Positions 15,904-23,212 of a stretch of DNA of 34,909 nucleotides are shown piece by piece (within the stretch, counting starts at the first letter, position 1; every line of letters starts with the position of its first letter). Source of the DNA: an uncultured Acidobacteriota bacterium (GTDB lineage: Bacteria; Acidobacteriota; UBA6911; CAINFC01). The translations under genes were made by a program, and so were the position numbers. The stretch covers positions 1 through 34,909 of the forward strand of contig CAINFC010000071.1 in the NCBI GenBank assembly GCA_903847975.1, read 5' to 3'. The notes beneath the pieces were generated by a model. It was not told where the DNA came from. It was given only the letters and a program-made list of their open reading frames with translations, and did no database searches.

Positions 15904-15932
15904 ATTGTAGGGAAAAAAACCGGTCGGGTCAA
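15904..15932 (-). promoter_or_regulatory. Sigma70 promoter of 6S RNA
   Basis: On the minus strand TTGACC (15932-15927) and TACAAT (15909-15904) are separated by exactly 17 nt. The predicted start near 15898 coincides with the 5' end of the 6S RNA deduced from its closing stem. Confidence 0.8.
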
Positions 15933-15947
15933 GCGTAAAACCGGGCT

Positions 15948-16241
15948 TCAGGCCAGCAGCTGGTCCAATACCGATACGCATTGCAGGGCTTTCTGTCCGA
16001 TCGACTTGTCCGTTTCGGTCAGTTTCCGCTTCATCTGGTAATAGTCGTCAGCGATGTTGAGTGCCGCAAGCACGGCCACCCGGACCGTGTCGACGGTAGC
16101 GGTGCCCCGGGCCACTTCCCTCATTTTCTGGTCGACATATTCCGCCAGCCTCTGAATGGAATCCTCGTCTTGAGCCCCGCGGATGGTGTATACCTGGTCA
16201 AAAATTTTCACCCGGGTAACGTTGCCGGCTTTTTCTTCCAT
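15948..16241 (-). CDS. zapA: Cell division protein ZapA
   Basis: This 97-residue protein matches ZapA: N-terminal VKIFDQVYTIRG, then DEDSIQRLAEYVDQKMRE and a C-terminal coiled coil. ZapA cross-links FtsZ filaments at the division site. ATG 16241 is chosen because GGAAGGAG ends about 7 nt before it. A longer frame starts at 16274 but lacks such a site and adds 11 poorly conserved residues. It follows the ZapB-like gene, and 6S RNA lies just downstream. Confidence 0.9.
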   Translation of the reverse strand: MEEKAGNVTRVKIFDQVYTIRGAQDEDSIQRLAEYVDQKMREVARGTATVDTVRVAVLAALNIADDYYQMKRKLTETDKSIGQKALQCVSVLDQLLA

Positions 16242-16309
16242 ATTCCCGCTCCTTCCGTCTCCGGATCCCGACATTGGCTACAGCCGCCCAACAACCAAAC
16301 AACCCCCGC

Positions 16310-16594
16310 TCACTCGTCCTCGTCGCTTTCCAGAATAGCGGTCTGTTCCATGGCGGAAAGCTTGTTCAGGACCAATTCAACCCGGCTTTTGACTTCTTCG
16401 TGCTTTTCCTGGAGGCGCTCCATCTCCTGCTTCAGCTTCAGGTTTTCCTCCTTGAGAGCCATCGATTCGCGGCGAAGGTAGCTGTTTTCCTTTTTCAGCG
16501 CCTTGAATACCTCCACCACGCGGAAAATGCGGTCTTCCAGATGAGAAAATCGCTCAATTCCTGTGATTCCGTTCTCCGAAAATGGCTCGCTCAT
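16310..16594 (-). CDS. ZapB-like coiled-coil protein
   Basis: This 94-residue protein is almost entirely coiled coil, with heptads from about residue 18 to 85 (FKALKKENSYLRRESMALKEENL and so on) and an acidic tail ESDEDE. Size and position next to zapA fit ZapB-like division proteins, which bind ZapA and MinC-type partners. Coiled coils are low in information, so the assignment rests partly on context. It lies 70 nt downstream of pheT in the same operon. Confidence 0.7.
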   Translation of the reverse strand: MSEPFSENGITGIERFSHLEDRIFRVVEVFKALKKENSYLRRESMALKEENLKLKQEMERLQEKHEEVKSRVELVLNKLSAMEQTAILESDEDE

Positions 16595-16664
16595 AGTTAA
16601 GGTCCTCTTTCTTATCCAGGATGATGAGCAATCGCTAAGAACGGCAGGAAAACGCCACGCCGGT

Positions 16665-18716
16665 TCACTTCCGCCGTTCGCCTCCTAATTTCTCCTGCAA
16701 ACGATCGATAATCCGGGCTTCGTGCTCGCCGACCTCTTCCAAAGTGAGGGTCCGGGTCTCGTTCTGATACCACAACCGCAGGGTAATGCTGATTCGCCCC
16801 CCAGGGTCGTTCTGCGGCACATAGCGGTCGAAAACCTCCACCCGCTGCAAATCCGCTACGGCCAGATCCCGAATGGCCTGCAGGATCTCATTATATCGGA
16901 CAAGGGGATCAAAAACCATAGAGAGGTCGTGGACCACCGCCGGGAACCGGGGCAAGGGCTGATAGCGGGTGACGGGAACCGGGATGGCGTACAGGCTCTC
17001 CAGGTCCAGATCGGCGACAAAGACCGGCTGCTTGAATTTGTAGCTCTCCTCCAGGGCTTTGGAAAGCTTGCCGACCCAGCCGACGGTTCGCCCCTGGCAG
17101 GAAAGAGCCAGGAAATCCACAGGATCCAGGTAGCACGGGGCTTCGCCGGAAACCGGCTGCACCTGGCTCCAGCGCTGCGCGCGGAGCAGGCTTTGCACCC
17201 AGCCCTTGAAGTGGTGAAAGCCGACGAGCTTCGATTTTTCCGCCCACCAGAAGGAATCGGCCAGTCCGGTCGCCAGGATAGCCAGCCGCTTGCGCTCCCA
17301 CGGCTCGAGGCCTTCGGACCGATAGAAGGTTTTGGCCAGTTCAAAAAGGCGCAAGTCCTTCTGTCCCTGGTTAAAATTGGTTCGGCAGTTCCGCAGCACC
17401 AGGGGCAGAATATTCCAGCGCAGATGGCTGTCTTCCTCGGAAAGAGGGTTCTCCAGGGCCAGGGGAGTGCCTTCGTAGCCCGGAAACTGGGCCAGCTCCG
17501 CCCCGTTGGCGAAGTTGGTGTTGATGACTTCCGAGAAACCCATTCCCCGCAGAAGCTCCCGCAGGCTTTTTTCGGACCTCTTCCAGGAGGGCATATGGCC
17601 GATCTGGTTCCAGGATCCGAGGGTGGCCGGAATGCGGCTGTAGTTGTAATGACGGGCGGCCTCTTCCACCAGGTCCGCTTCCCGGGTCACGTCGTTGCGG
17701 TGCGAGGGAACGGTCACCTGCCAGCGGGATTTGCGGCGCATGGAAACACCGAAGTGCAGCGCCTCCAGCCTCCGGGAGATGAATTCGTCCGGAATGGGCG
17801 CTCCGGCCAGGGTCCGCACGTGGGCCGGATCCAGCGGAATTCGCAGCGCGGGTTTTTTCCCGGGATAGGCGTCCATCCACCGGGAGGCCGCTTTCCCTCC
17901 CGCCAGATCCAGAATCATCCGGGCGCAGCGCCCCAGGGCCAGGGCGGCATTTTCGATGTCGGCGGTCCGCTCGAAGCGATAGGAGGCCTCGGTGCTCATG
18001 CCCAGGGATTTGGCCGTGCGGCGGATGCTCCCGGGATGAAAATGGGCGCTTTCCAGAAGAACCCGCGTGGTTCCGGGCGAAATCTCGCTCTCCTCCCCGC
18101 CCATGACTCCCGCCAGGGCCACGGCTCTCCGCTCATCGGCGATGACCAGCATCGACTCGTTGAGCTGCCGGAGCCCCTGGTCCAGGGTGGTTACCGTTTC
18201 CCCCGGGCGGGCGCGCCGGACAATAATCCTTTTTCCATGGAGCCGGTCCAGGTCGAAGGCATGCAGCGGGTGCCCCAGCTCCAGCAGCACGTAATTGGTA
18301 ATATCGACGATGTTGTTGATGGGCCTTTGCCCCAGCGCCTTAAGGCGTTCCTGCAGCCACTCCGGAGAGGGAGCCACGGTCACCCCGGTCAGAATCAGGG
18401 CGCAATAGCGGCGGCAGAGGTCCGGCGCCTGGATGCGGATTTTCCAGTCGATCTCCGCCGGATCGGCCTGCAAGCGACCGCAGTCCGGCAGCTGCAGGGG
18501 CTGGCCGTAAATGGCCGCCGCCTCCCGGGCCAGCCCGAGGTGACAAAGGCAGTCTCCGCGGTTGGATGTTACGTCGATTTCCAGGAGGGCATCCCCCCCG
18601 TCCAGAGGCTCCAGGCGTTCCAGCGGAAAGCCGACATCGGTCAGATCACGCCCCAAACGGTCGGCCGGGACATCCAGGGCCACATAGTCTTTAATCCACG
18701 AATAGAGAATCTTCAC
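16665..18716 (-). CDS. pheT: Phenylalanyl-tRNA synthetase beta subunit, OB domain missing
   Basis: This 683-residue subunit (most bacterial PheT are about 800) has the N-terminal fold, B3/B4 editing domain, B5 domain, core and C-terminal FDX-ACB anticodon domain (LPRFPAVVHDLSMVFD). After GFPLERLEPL the sequence passes straight to EIDVTSNRGDCL. The ~110-residue tRNA-binding OB (EMAP-like) domain normally found between these is absent. No frameshift is needed, so the short form appears natural. It pairs with PheS (six nt upstream) as an alpha2-beta2 enzyme charging tRNA-Phe. Confidence 0.95.
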   Translation of the reverse strand: MKILYSWIKDYVALDVPADRLGRDLTDVGFPLERLEPLDGGDALLEIDVTSNRGDCLCHLGLAREAAAIYGQPLQLPDCGRLQADPAEIDWKIRIQAPDLCRRYCALILTGVTVAPSPEWLQERLKALGQRPINNIVDITNYVLLELGHPLHAFDLDRLHGKRIIVRRARPGETVTTLDQGLRQLNESMLVIADERRAVALAGVMGGEESEISPGTTRVLLESAHFHPGSIRRTAKSLGMSTEASYRFERTADIENAALALGRCARMILDLAGGKAASRWMDAYPGKKPALRIPLDPAHVRTLAGAPIPDEFISRRLEALHFGVSMRRKSRWQVTVPSHRNDVTREADLVEEAARHYNYSRIPATLGSWNQIGHMPSWKRSEKSLRELLRGMGFSEVINTNFANGAELAQFPGYEGTPLALENPLSEEDSHLRWNILPLVLRNCRTNFNQGQKDLRLFELAKTFYRSEGLEPWERKRLAILATGLADSFWWAEKSKLVGFHHFKGWVQSLLRAQRWSQVQPVSGEAPCYLDPVDFLALSCQGRTVGWVGKLSKALEESYKFKQPVFVADLDLESLYAIPVPVTRYQPLPRFPAVVHDLSMVFDPLVRYNEILQAIRDLAVADLQRVEVFDRYVPQNDPGGRISITLRLWYQNETRTLTLEEVGEHEARIIDRLQEKLGGERRK

Positions 18717-18722
18717 GGCAGA

Positions 18723-19742
18723 TCAGAACTGAGAAAGGAAGCGCATGTCGTTTTCGTAAAGCAGACGGATATCGTCAATGCCGTATTTCAAAATGGCAAT
18801 CCGGTCGATTCCCATCCCCCAGGCATACCCCGTCCATTCAAGAGGATCGTATCCCACGTGTTCGAAGACCCGGGGATGAATCATGCCGGCGCCCAGGATT
18901 TCGATCCATCCGCTGTCCTTGCATATCCGGCAACCGGCCCCGGAGCAGAAAATGCAGCTGATGTCCACCTCCGCTCCCGGCTCCACGAAGGGGAAGTAGC
19001 TGGGGCGCAACCGAACCTGGATGTCCGGCGAGAAAAGCTCCCGCAGGGCCGCCTCCAGGGTTCCCTTCAGGTCGCCGAGGGTGATGTTCTTTCCCACGGC
19101 AAATCCGTCGCACTGGTAGAACACGGGGGAGTGAGTGGCATCCGGGTTGTCGCGGCGATAGACCTTGCCGGTGGCAATGACCCGCATCGGGGGCTGCATC
19201 TGCCGCATGGCGTGAATCTGCACCCCGGTACAGTGCGTCCGCAGGAGGTGGTCGCCCCCCAGGAAGAAGGTGTCCTGGCTGTCCCGCGAGGGATGGTCCC
19301 TGGGGATATTCAGGCCTTCGAAATTCCGGAAATCCGTTTCTATTTCCGGCGTGTCGAACAGCGTGAATCCGAGCCGCATAAAGGCCGATTCGATTTCGTC
19401 CTTCACCTGCAGCAGGGGATGGACGTGCCCGCAGAGCGCCGGCTTTCCGGGAAGATGAATATCCACCGTCTCCCGCAGCTGCCGCTGGCGCTCTTCCTTT
19501 TCCCGGATGCTCTGCTGCAAGGCCTCCAGCCGCTCGGTGAACTGCAGTTTGAGCTGGTTCAGCCGGCTGCCCACCGCCGGGCGGGCTTCCTTGTCGAGCT
19601 GCCCGAGCTTTTTCATTTCCAGGGAAAGCAGCCCCCTCTCCCGGCTGAGCCATCGGTCTTTCAGGGACTGCAGCGCGCCGGAGTCGCCGACCTGCGGCCA
19701 CTCTTCCGCGAACTGCTTTTCCAGATATTCCAGATCCTGCAT
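18723..19742 (-). CDS. pheS: Phenylalanyl-tRNA synthetase alpha subunit
   Basis: This 339-residue subunit has an N-terminal coiled coil that contacts tRNA (about residues 1-85) and a class II core: HPLLQVKDEIESAF (motif 1), the motif 2 region VYRRDNPDATHSPVFYQCDG, and GMGIDRIAILKYG (motif 3). Four Cys in CIFCSGAGCRIC form the common zinc-like insertion of many bacterial PheS. It catalyses phenylalanine activation with PheT. It follows rplT after 48 nt, keeping the classical infC-rpmI-rplT-pheS-pheT order. Confidence 0.97.
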   Translation of the reverse strand: MQDLEYLEKQFAEEWPQVGDSGALQSLKDRWLSRERGLLSLEMKKLGQLDKEARPAVGSRLNQLKLQFTERLEALQQSIREKEERQRQLRETVDIHLPGKPALCGHVHPLLQVKDEIESAFMRLGFTLFDTPEIETDFRNFEGLNIPRDHPSRDSQDTFFLGGDHLLRTHCTGVQIHAMRQMQPPMRVIATGKVYRRDNPDATHSPVFYQCDGFAVGKNITLGDLKGTLEAALRELFSPDIQVRLRPSYFPFVEPGAEVDISCIFCSGAGCRICKDSGWIEILGAGMIHPRVFEHVGYDPLEWTGYAWGMGIDRIAILKYGIDDIRLLYENDMRFLSQF

Positions 19743-19790
19743 AAATCTCTCACCCGGCCAAACCGCCCGGATTTTTCTCTCCGGCCCGCG

Positions 19791-20153
19791 CTAGGCGGCC
19801 GAAAGCGAACGGCGAGCCGTATCCACCAGCGTGGTGAACGCCTTGGGGTCCCGCACCGCGAGATCGGCCAGCACCTTGCGATTCAGCTGCACGCCCGCCT
19901 TGCTCAGCCCGCGGATGAACAGGCTGTAGGTAAGGTCGTTCTGCCGTGCGGCGGCACCGATGCGCACAATCCACAGGGATCGGAAATCCCTTTTCTTGGC
20001 GCGGCGATCGCGGTAGCTGTATCCCAGCGCGCGCTCCACGGAGCCTTTGGCGGCCCGGTAGAGCTTGCTCTTGGTCATTACGAAGCCTTTGGCCAGACCC
20101 AATATCTTTTTTCTTTTCTGAAGACGCTTGTTTCCACGTTTTACGCGAGGCAT
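19791..20153 (-). CDS. rplT: Ribosomal protein L20
   Basis: This 120-residue protein matches L20 throughout: PRVKRGN start, [31 protein letters not shown] and [10 protein letters not shown]20 is an assembly protein of the large subunit and represses its own operon in E. coli and Bacillus. A GAGGAG Shine-Dalgarno precedes ATG 20153 by about 6 nt. A terminator-like hairpin lies just upstream, between rpmI and this gene. Confidence 0.98.
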   Translation of the reverse strand: MPRVKRGNKRLQKRKKILGLAKGFVMTKSKLYRAAKGSVERALGYSYRDRRAKKRDFRSLWIVRIGAAARQNDLTYSLFIRGLSKAGVQLNRKVLADLAVRDPKAFTTLVDTARRSLSAA

Positions 20154-20183
20154 TTCCCACTCCTCTTTAGGAAATCATTTCCT

Positions 20184-20219
20184 GAAAAAATGAAAAGACC
20201 GCCTCCCGGCGGAAGGCGG
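20184..20219 (-). terminator. Terminator-like hairpin between rpmI and rplT
   Basis: On the minus strand CCGCCT and AGGCGG (arms 20219-20214 and 20204-20199) form a 6-bp stem with a 9-nt loop, followed by the T-rich tract TCTTTTCATTTTTT. A second palindrome, AGGAAA/TTTCCT (20169-20183), follows before rplT's ribosome-binding site. It may attenuate the operon or form part of an L20 autoregulatory structure. Function is inferred. Confidence 0.55.
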
Positions 20220-20241
20220 CGCTCACATTGATCAAATCGAA

Positions 20242-20475
20242 TTAAGCCAATAACATCCGGCGGACGATCGCTGTCTCTTGCGGGCTGACCAGCACCTGCT
20301 TGTCCAGCTTGCGCTTACGCTTGGAAGTCTTTTTCGTCAAAATGTGCCTGGCATGGCTGTGCCCGCGCAGAACCTTGCCGGTGGCCGTGACTTTGAAGCG
20401 CTTGGCAGCCGCCCTCTTGGTCTTCAGTCGGCGTGTTGTTTTTCCGCTACGCGGATCGACTTTGGCTTTTCTCAC
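20242..20475 (-). CDS. rpmI: Ribosomal protein L35, N-terminally extended
   Basis: This 77-residue protein contains the L35 core [18 protein letters not shown] and the [14 protein letters not shown] region. It starts at GTG 20475, with AAGGAG at 20488-20483 spaced 7 nt. That adds a basic stretch ([15 protein letters not shown]) ahead of the usual MPKMKT-like start, so the protein is about 12 residues longer than typical L35. A longer frame from 20526 overlaps this ribosome-binding site and is not needed. Confidence 0.9.
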   Translation of the reverse strand: MRKAKVDPRSGKTTRRLKTKRAAAKRFKVTATGKVLRGHSHARHILTKKTSKRKRKLDKQVLVSPQETAIVRRMLLA

Positions 20476-20544
20476 AAAAATTCTCCTTGGATATATAAAG
20501 TCTCGCAAGGCATCCGCCCTGCGCATGTATTGCCTCGAAAAAAA

Positions 20545-21120
20545 CTAATTCCCTTCCGCGGCAGCCCTGGGCTCCTGCGGCTTCTTTTCCTTGACCGGCA
20601 CCACTTTTTTCCGACGAGGGGTCAGGATCGCCGAAAGGGTGTAACCTTCCTGCTTCGGCTCCCGCTCCACTTCCGCCACATCCTTCAGCTCCTCGATCAG
20701 GCGCGTCAGAATCTGGTAGCCGATATCCGTGTGGGCCATTTCCCGGCCCCGGAAAGTGACCGTAGCCTTGCTCTTGTTCCCCTCCGCCAGAAACCGGCGG
20801 ATGTTATTGGCTTTGAACAGAAAATCGTGCTCATCGATCCGAGGCCGGAACTTGACCTCTTTCATGACGATCTGCTTCTGGTGTTTTTTGGCCTCGTGCA
20901 GCCGTTTGCTCATCTGGTACTGGTACTTGCCGAAATTCATGATCCGGCATACCGGAGGGTTGGCCTGCGGAGCCACTTCCACCAGGTCCAAACCTTTCTC
21001 CGCGGCAATCTTCAATGCTTCCTCGCTGGACATCAGTCCAACCTGCGCGCCTTCGTCGTCGATGACCCTCAGGGATCGGGCGCGTATCTCTTCATTGATG
21101 CGTGTTTTTACCGGCTTGAT
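20545..21120 (-). CDS. infC: Translation initiation factor IF-3, apparent AUC start
   Basis: This 191-residue protein carries the complete IF-3 sequence, beginning KPVKTRINEEIRARSLRVID, with the linker and the C-terminal domain (EVKFRPRIDEHDFLFK). The conserved N-terminal part has no ATG, GTG or TTG before it: a stop codon lies only five codons upstream of ATC 21120. GGGAGG (21132-21127) sits 6 nt before that ATC. I therefore place the start at ATC. E. coli infC starts with AUU, which lets IF-3 repress itself, and the same logic fits here. A start at ATG 21033 would delete the N-terminal domain. Confidence 0.9.
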   Translation of the reverse strand: MKPVKTRINEEIRARSLRVIDDEGAQVGLMSSEEALKIAAEKGLDLVEVAPQANPPVCRIMNFGKYQYQMSKRLHEAKKHQKQIVMKEVKFRPRIDEHDFLFKANNIRRFLAEGNKSKATVTFRGREMAHTDIGYQILTRLIEELKDVAEVEREPKQEGYTLSAILTPRRKKVVPVKEKKPQEPRAAAEGN

Positions 21121-21132
21121 AAACGACCTCCC
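21118..21132 (-). promoter_or_regulatory. Ribosome-binding site and AUC start codon of infC
   Basis: Strong Shine-Dalgarno GGGAGG, a 6-nt spacer TCGTTT and ATC. An ATG at 21135 in another frame opens only an 8-codon ORF across the site. The arrangement suits IF-3 feedback through start-codon discrimination. Confidence 0.75.
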
Positions 21133-21178
21133 ATGTCAAAAAACTCCAAATTAGTAAAAGCCTCCTTATCAAGTGCGC

Positions 21179-22972
21179 TTAAGGCTGCACCGCTCTCGTC
21201 GCTACCAGCTGCTGCAGGCGCAAAAGAAAATCCTCCACGGAGCACTGCCCTTCGTCGCCCTGAAAGCGGTTTCGCACGGAAACCAGACCGCCGGAAGCCT
21301 CCTTGTCCCCGACGACCAGCATGAAGGGCACCTTCTGCATCTGTGCCTCACGGATCTTGTAGCCCATTTTTTCGTTGCGGTCATCCATCTGCACCCGGAG
21401 CCCGGCCGATGTCAGCCGCCCCTGCACCTGCCTGGCATACTCGTGATGCCGCTCGCTGATGGGAATCAGCACCACCTGCACCGGAGAAAGCCAGACGGGA
21501 AGGGCTCCGGCGAAGTGCTCCAGGAGCACGCCGGTGAACCGCTCGATGGACCCGAACAGGGCCCGGTGAATCATGATGACCCGGTGCTTGGCCGAATCCG
21601 GACCGATGTAGGTGACGTCGAAGCGCTCCGGCAGGTTGAAGTCGAACTGAATCGTCGTCGCCTGCCACTCGCGACCGATGGCGTCGATCAGCTTCATGTC
21701 GATTTTCGGACCGTAGAAAGCGGCTTCCCCTTCTTTCCGCGCGTAGCGCAGGCCCTTCTCATCCAAGGCGCGGCGCAGGGCATCTTCGGCCGACTGCCAG
21801 TTTTCGGCAGTCCCGGCATAATTTTCCGGGTGCGCCGGGTCCCAGACCGACAGCTCGATTTTATAATCCTCGAACCCGAAGGTTTTCAGGATGAACTCGG
21901 CAAAATCGATCACCCCGAGAACCTCCGAATACACCTGGTCGGGGGTACAGAAAATGTGGGCGTCGTCCTGGGTGAAGCCGCGGACCCGCAGCATGCCGTG
22001 CAGGGTGCCCGATTTCTCGTACCGGTAGACCGTGCCGAATTCCGCGTAGCGAATGGGAAGATCGCGATAGCTGTGCAGGCCGGTCTTGTAAATCAGGATA
22101 TGCCCCGGGCAGTTCATCGGCTTGATGACATACTCTTCTTCCTCGATGTCGAGAACGTACATGTTCTCCCGGAAAAAGCTGTAGTGCCCCGAGGTCTTGA
22201 AAAGCGTGTTCCGGGCCAGGTGAGGAATGGTCACAAACTGGTACCCGCGCCGCAGGTGCTCCTGCCGGGTGAAGCTTTCCAGCTCGTACCGCAGCGTGGT
22301 TCCCTTCGGCAGCCAGTAGACGAATCCCGGCCCGGCCATTTCGAAAATATGGAAAAGCTGCAGATCTTTTCCCAGCTTGCGATGATCCCTTTTCCTGGCT
22401 TCTTCCAGCTTGTGCAGATAGCCCTGCAGGTCTTCCCGGGAAAAGAAGCCGGTTCCGTAAATTCTCTGCAGCGGCTCCCTCTTCTCGTCCCCCTTCCAGT
22501 AGGAGGCGGCATTGCTCAGAAGCTTGAAATCGGCAAGAAGCCCGGTTCTGGCCATGTGCGGCCCGCGGCAGAAGTCCACCATCTCGCCGAGCCGATAGCA
22601 GGACAAAGTATCGCCGGCCCGCTCCTCGATCAGCTCGACTTTGAGGTGCTCCCCCTTGCCACGGAAATAGTCGATGGCCGCCTGCTTTTCCCAGAGGAAG
22701 GGCTGTATTTCCAGATCCTGCCGGACGAGCTCGGACATGCGGGCTTCTATTTTTTCCAGGTCCTCCTGGTGGAAGGGCGATTCCGTCTGGAAGTCGTAGT
22801 AGAAGCCGTCCTCGGTGGCAGGCCCGATGCCCAGGCGGGTTCCCGGAAACAGGTCCTGCACGGCAGCGGCCATCAGGTGAGAGGTGCTGTGGCGGAAAAT
22901 CGCCAGAGCCTCCTCCGGGGAGGCGATCTCTCTGGCTTGCCCGTCCGGGTAGACTGCCTTTATCGGTTGCAT
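21179..22972 (-). CDS. thrS: Threonyl-tRNA synthetase, TGS domain largely missing
   Basis: This 597-residue enzyme (usual length about 640) charges tRNA-Thr. The N2 editing domain is intact (HSTSHLMAAAV, then CRGPH). The class II core has PMNCPGH with the zinc-ligand Cys, RVRGFTQDDAHIF, and the anticodon-binding domain. Upstream of HSTSHL only about 30 residues remain (PDGQAREIASPEEAL), so most of the TGS domain is gone. ATG 22972 is preferred; TTG 22993 would add seven residues (MAKESIG). It heads the thrS-infC-rpmI-rplT-pheST operon and lies 118 nt downstream of tRNA-Val. Confidence 0.97.
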   Translation of the reverse strand: MQPIKAVYPDGQAREIASPEEALAIFRHSTSHLMAAAVQDLFPGTRLGIGPATEDGFYYDFQTESPFHQEDLEKIEARMSELVRQDLEIQPFLWEKQAAIDYFRGKGEHLKVELIEERAGDTLSCYRLGEMVDFCRGPHMARTGLLADFKLLSNAASYWKGDEKREPLQRIYGTGFFSREDLQGYLHKLEEARKRDHRKLGKDLQLFHIFEMAGPGFVYWLPKGTTLRYELESFTRQEHLRRGYQFVTIPHLARNTLFKTSGHYSFFRENMYVLDIEEEEYVIKPMNCPGHILIYKTGLHSYRDLPIRYAEFGTVYRYEKSGTLHGMLRVRGFTQDDAHIFCTPDQVYSEVLGVIDFAEFILKTFGFEDYKIELSVWDPAHPENYAGTAENWQSAEDALRRALDEKGLRYARKEGEAAFYGPKIDMKLIDAIGREWQATTIQFDFNLPERFDVTYIGPDSAKHRVIMIHRALFGSIERFTGVLLEHFAGALPVWLSPVQVVLIPISERHHEYARQVQGRLTSAGLRVQMDDRNEKMGYKIREAQMQKVPFMLVVGDKEASGGLVSVRNRFQGDEGQCSVEDFLLRLQQLVATRAVQP

Positions 22973-23090
22973 CCCAATGCTCTCTTTTGCCAAGAATAAA
23001 AAAGCCCTTCCATCCGAATCCCTTTTCGCCGGGACTCGAACTTCAGAGCCCTTAAGACCCCAACTGCGAATGAGTTCAATAAGTAAGAAA

Positions 23091-23165
23091 TGGTAGGTGC
23101 GAGCGGATTTGAACCGCTGACCCCTTCCGCGTCAAGGAAGTGCTCTCCCCCTGAGCTACGCACCT
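23091..23165 (-). tRNA. tRNA-Val (GAC)
   Basis: A full 75-nt cloverleaf on the minus strand: acceptor AGGTGCG/CGCACCT, D arm GCTC/GAGC, anticodon stem CTTCC/GGAAG with loop TTGACGC (anticodon GAC), five-base variable loop, T arm AGCGG-TTCAAAT-CCGCT, discriminator A and encoded CCA at 23093-23091. It probably initiates the transcription unit that continues into thrS, since no terminator is visible after it. Confidence 0.95.
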
Positions 23166-23179
23166 ACTGAGCCTGCAAA

Positions 23180-23207
23180 ATTATCAAAAAAGAAGGGGTT
23201 CTGTCAA
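23180..23207 (-). promoter_or_regulatory. Promoter of tRNA-Val (and probably the thrS operon)
   Basis: On the minus strand TTGACA (23207-23202) and GATAAT (23185-23180) are 16 nt apart. Transcription would start near 23173, a few nt ahead of the tRNA 5' end at 23165. Confidence 0.75.
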
Positions 23208-23212
23208 CTATT

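Noticed and set aside
23028-23085. Minus-strand GTTCGAGTC motif resembling a tRNA T-loop just upstream of thrS
   Set aside because: The bases flanking the loop do not pair as a T stem, and no acceptor or anticodon arms can be drawn. It is not a second tRNA.
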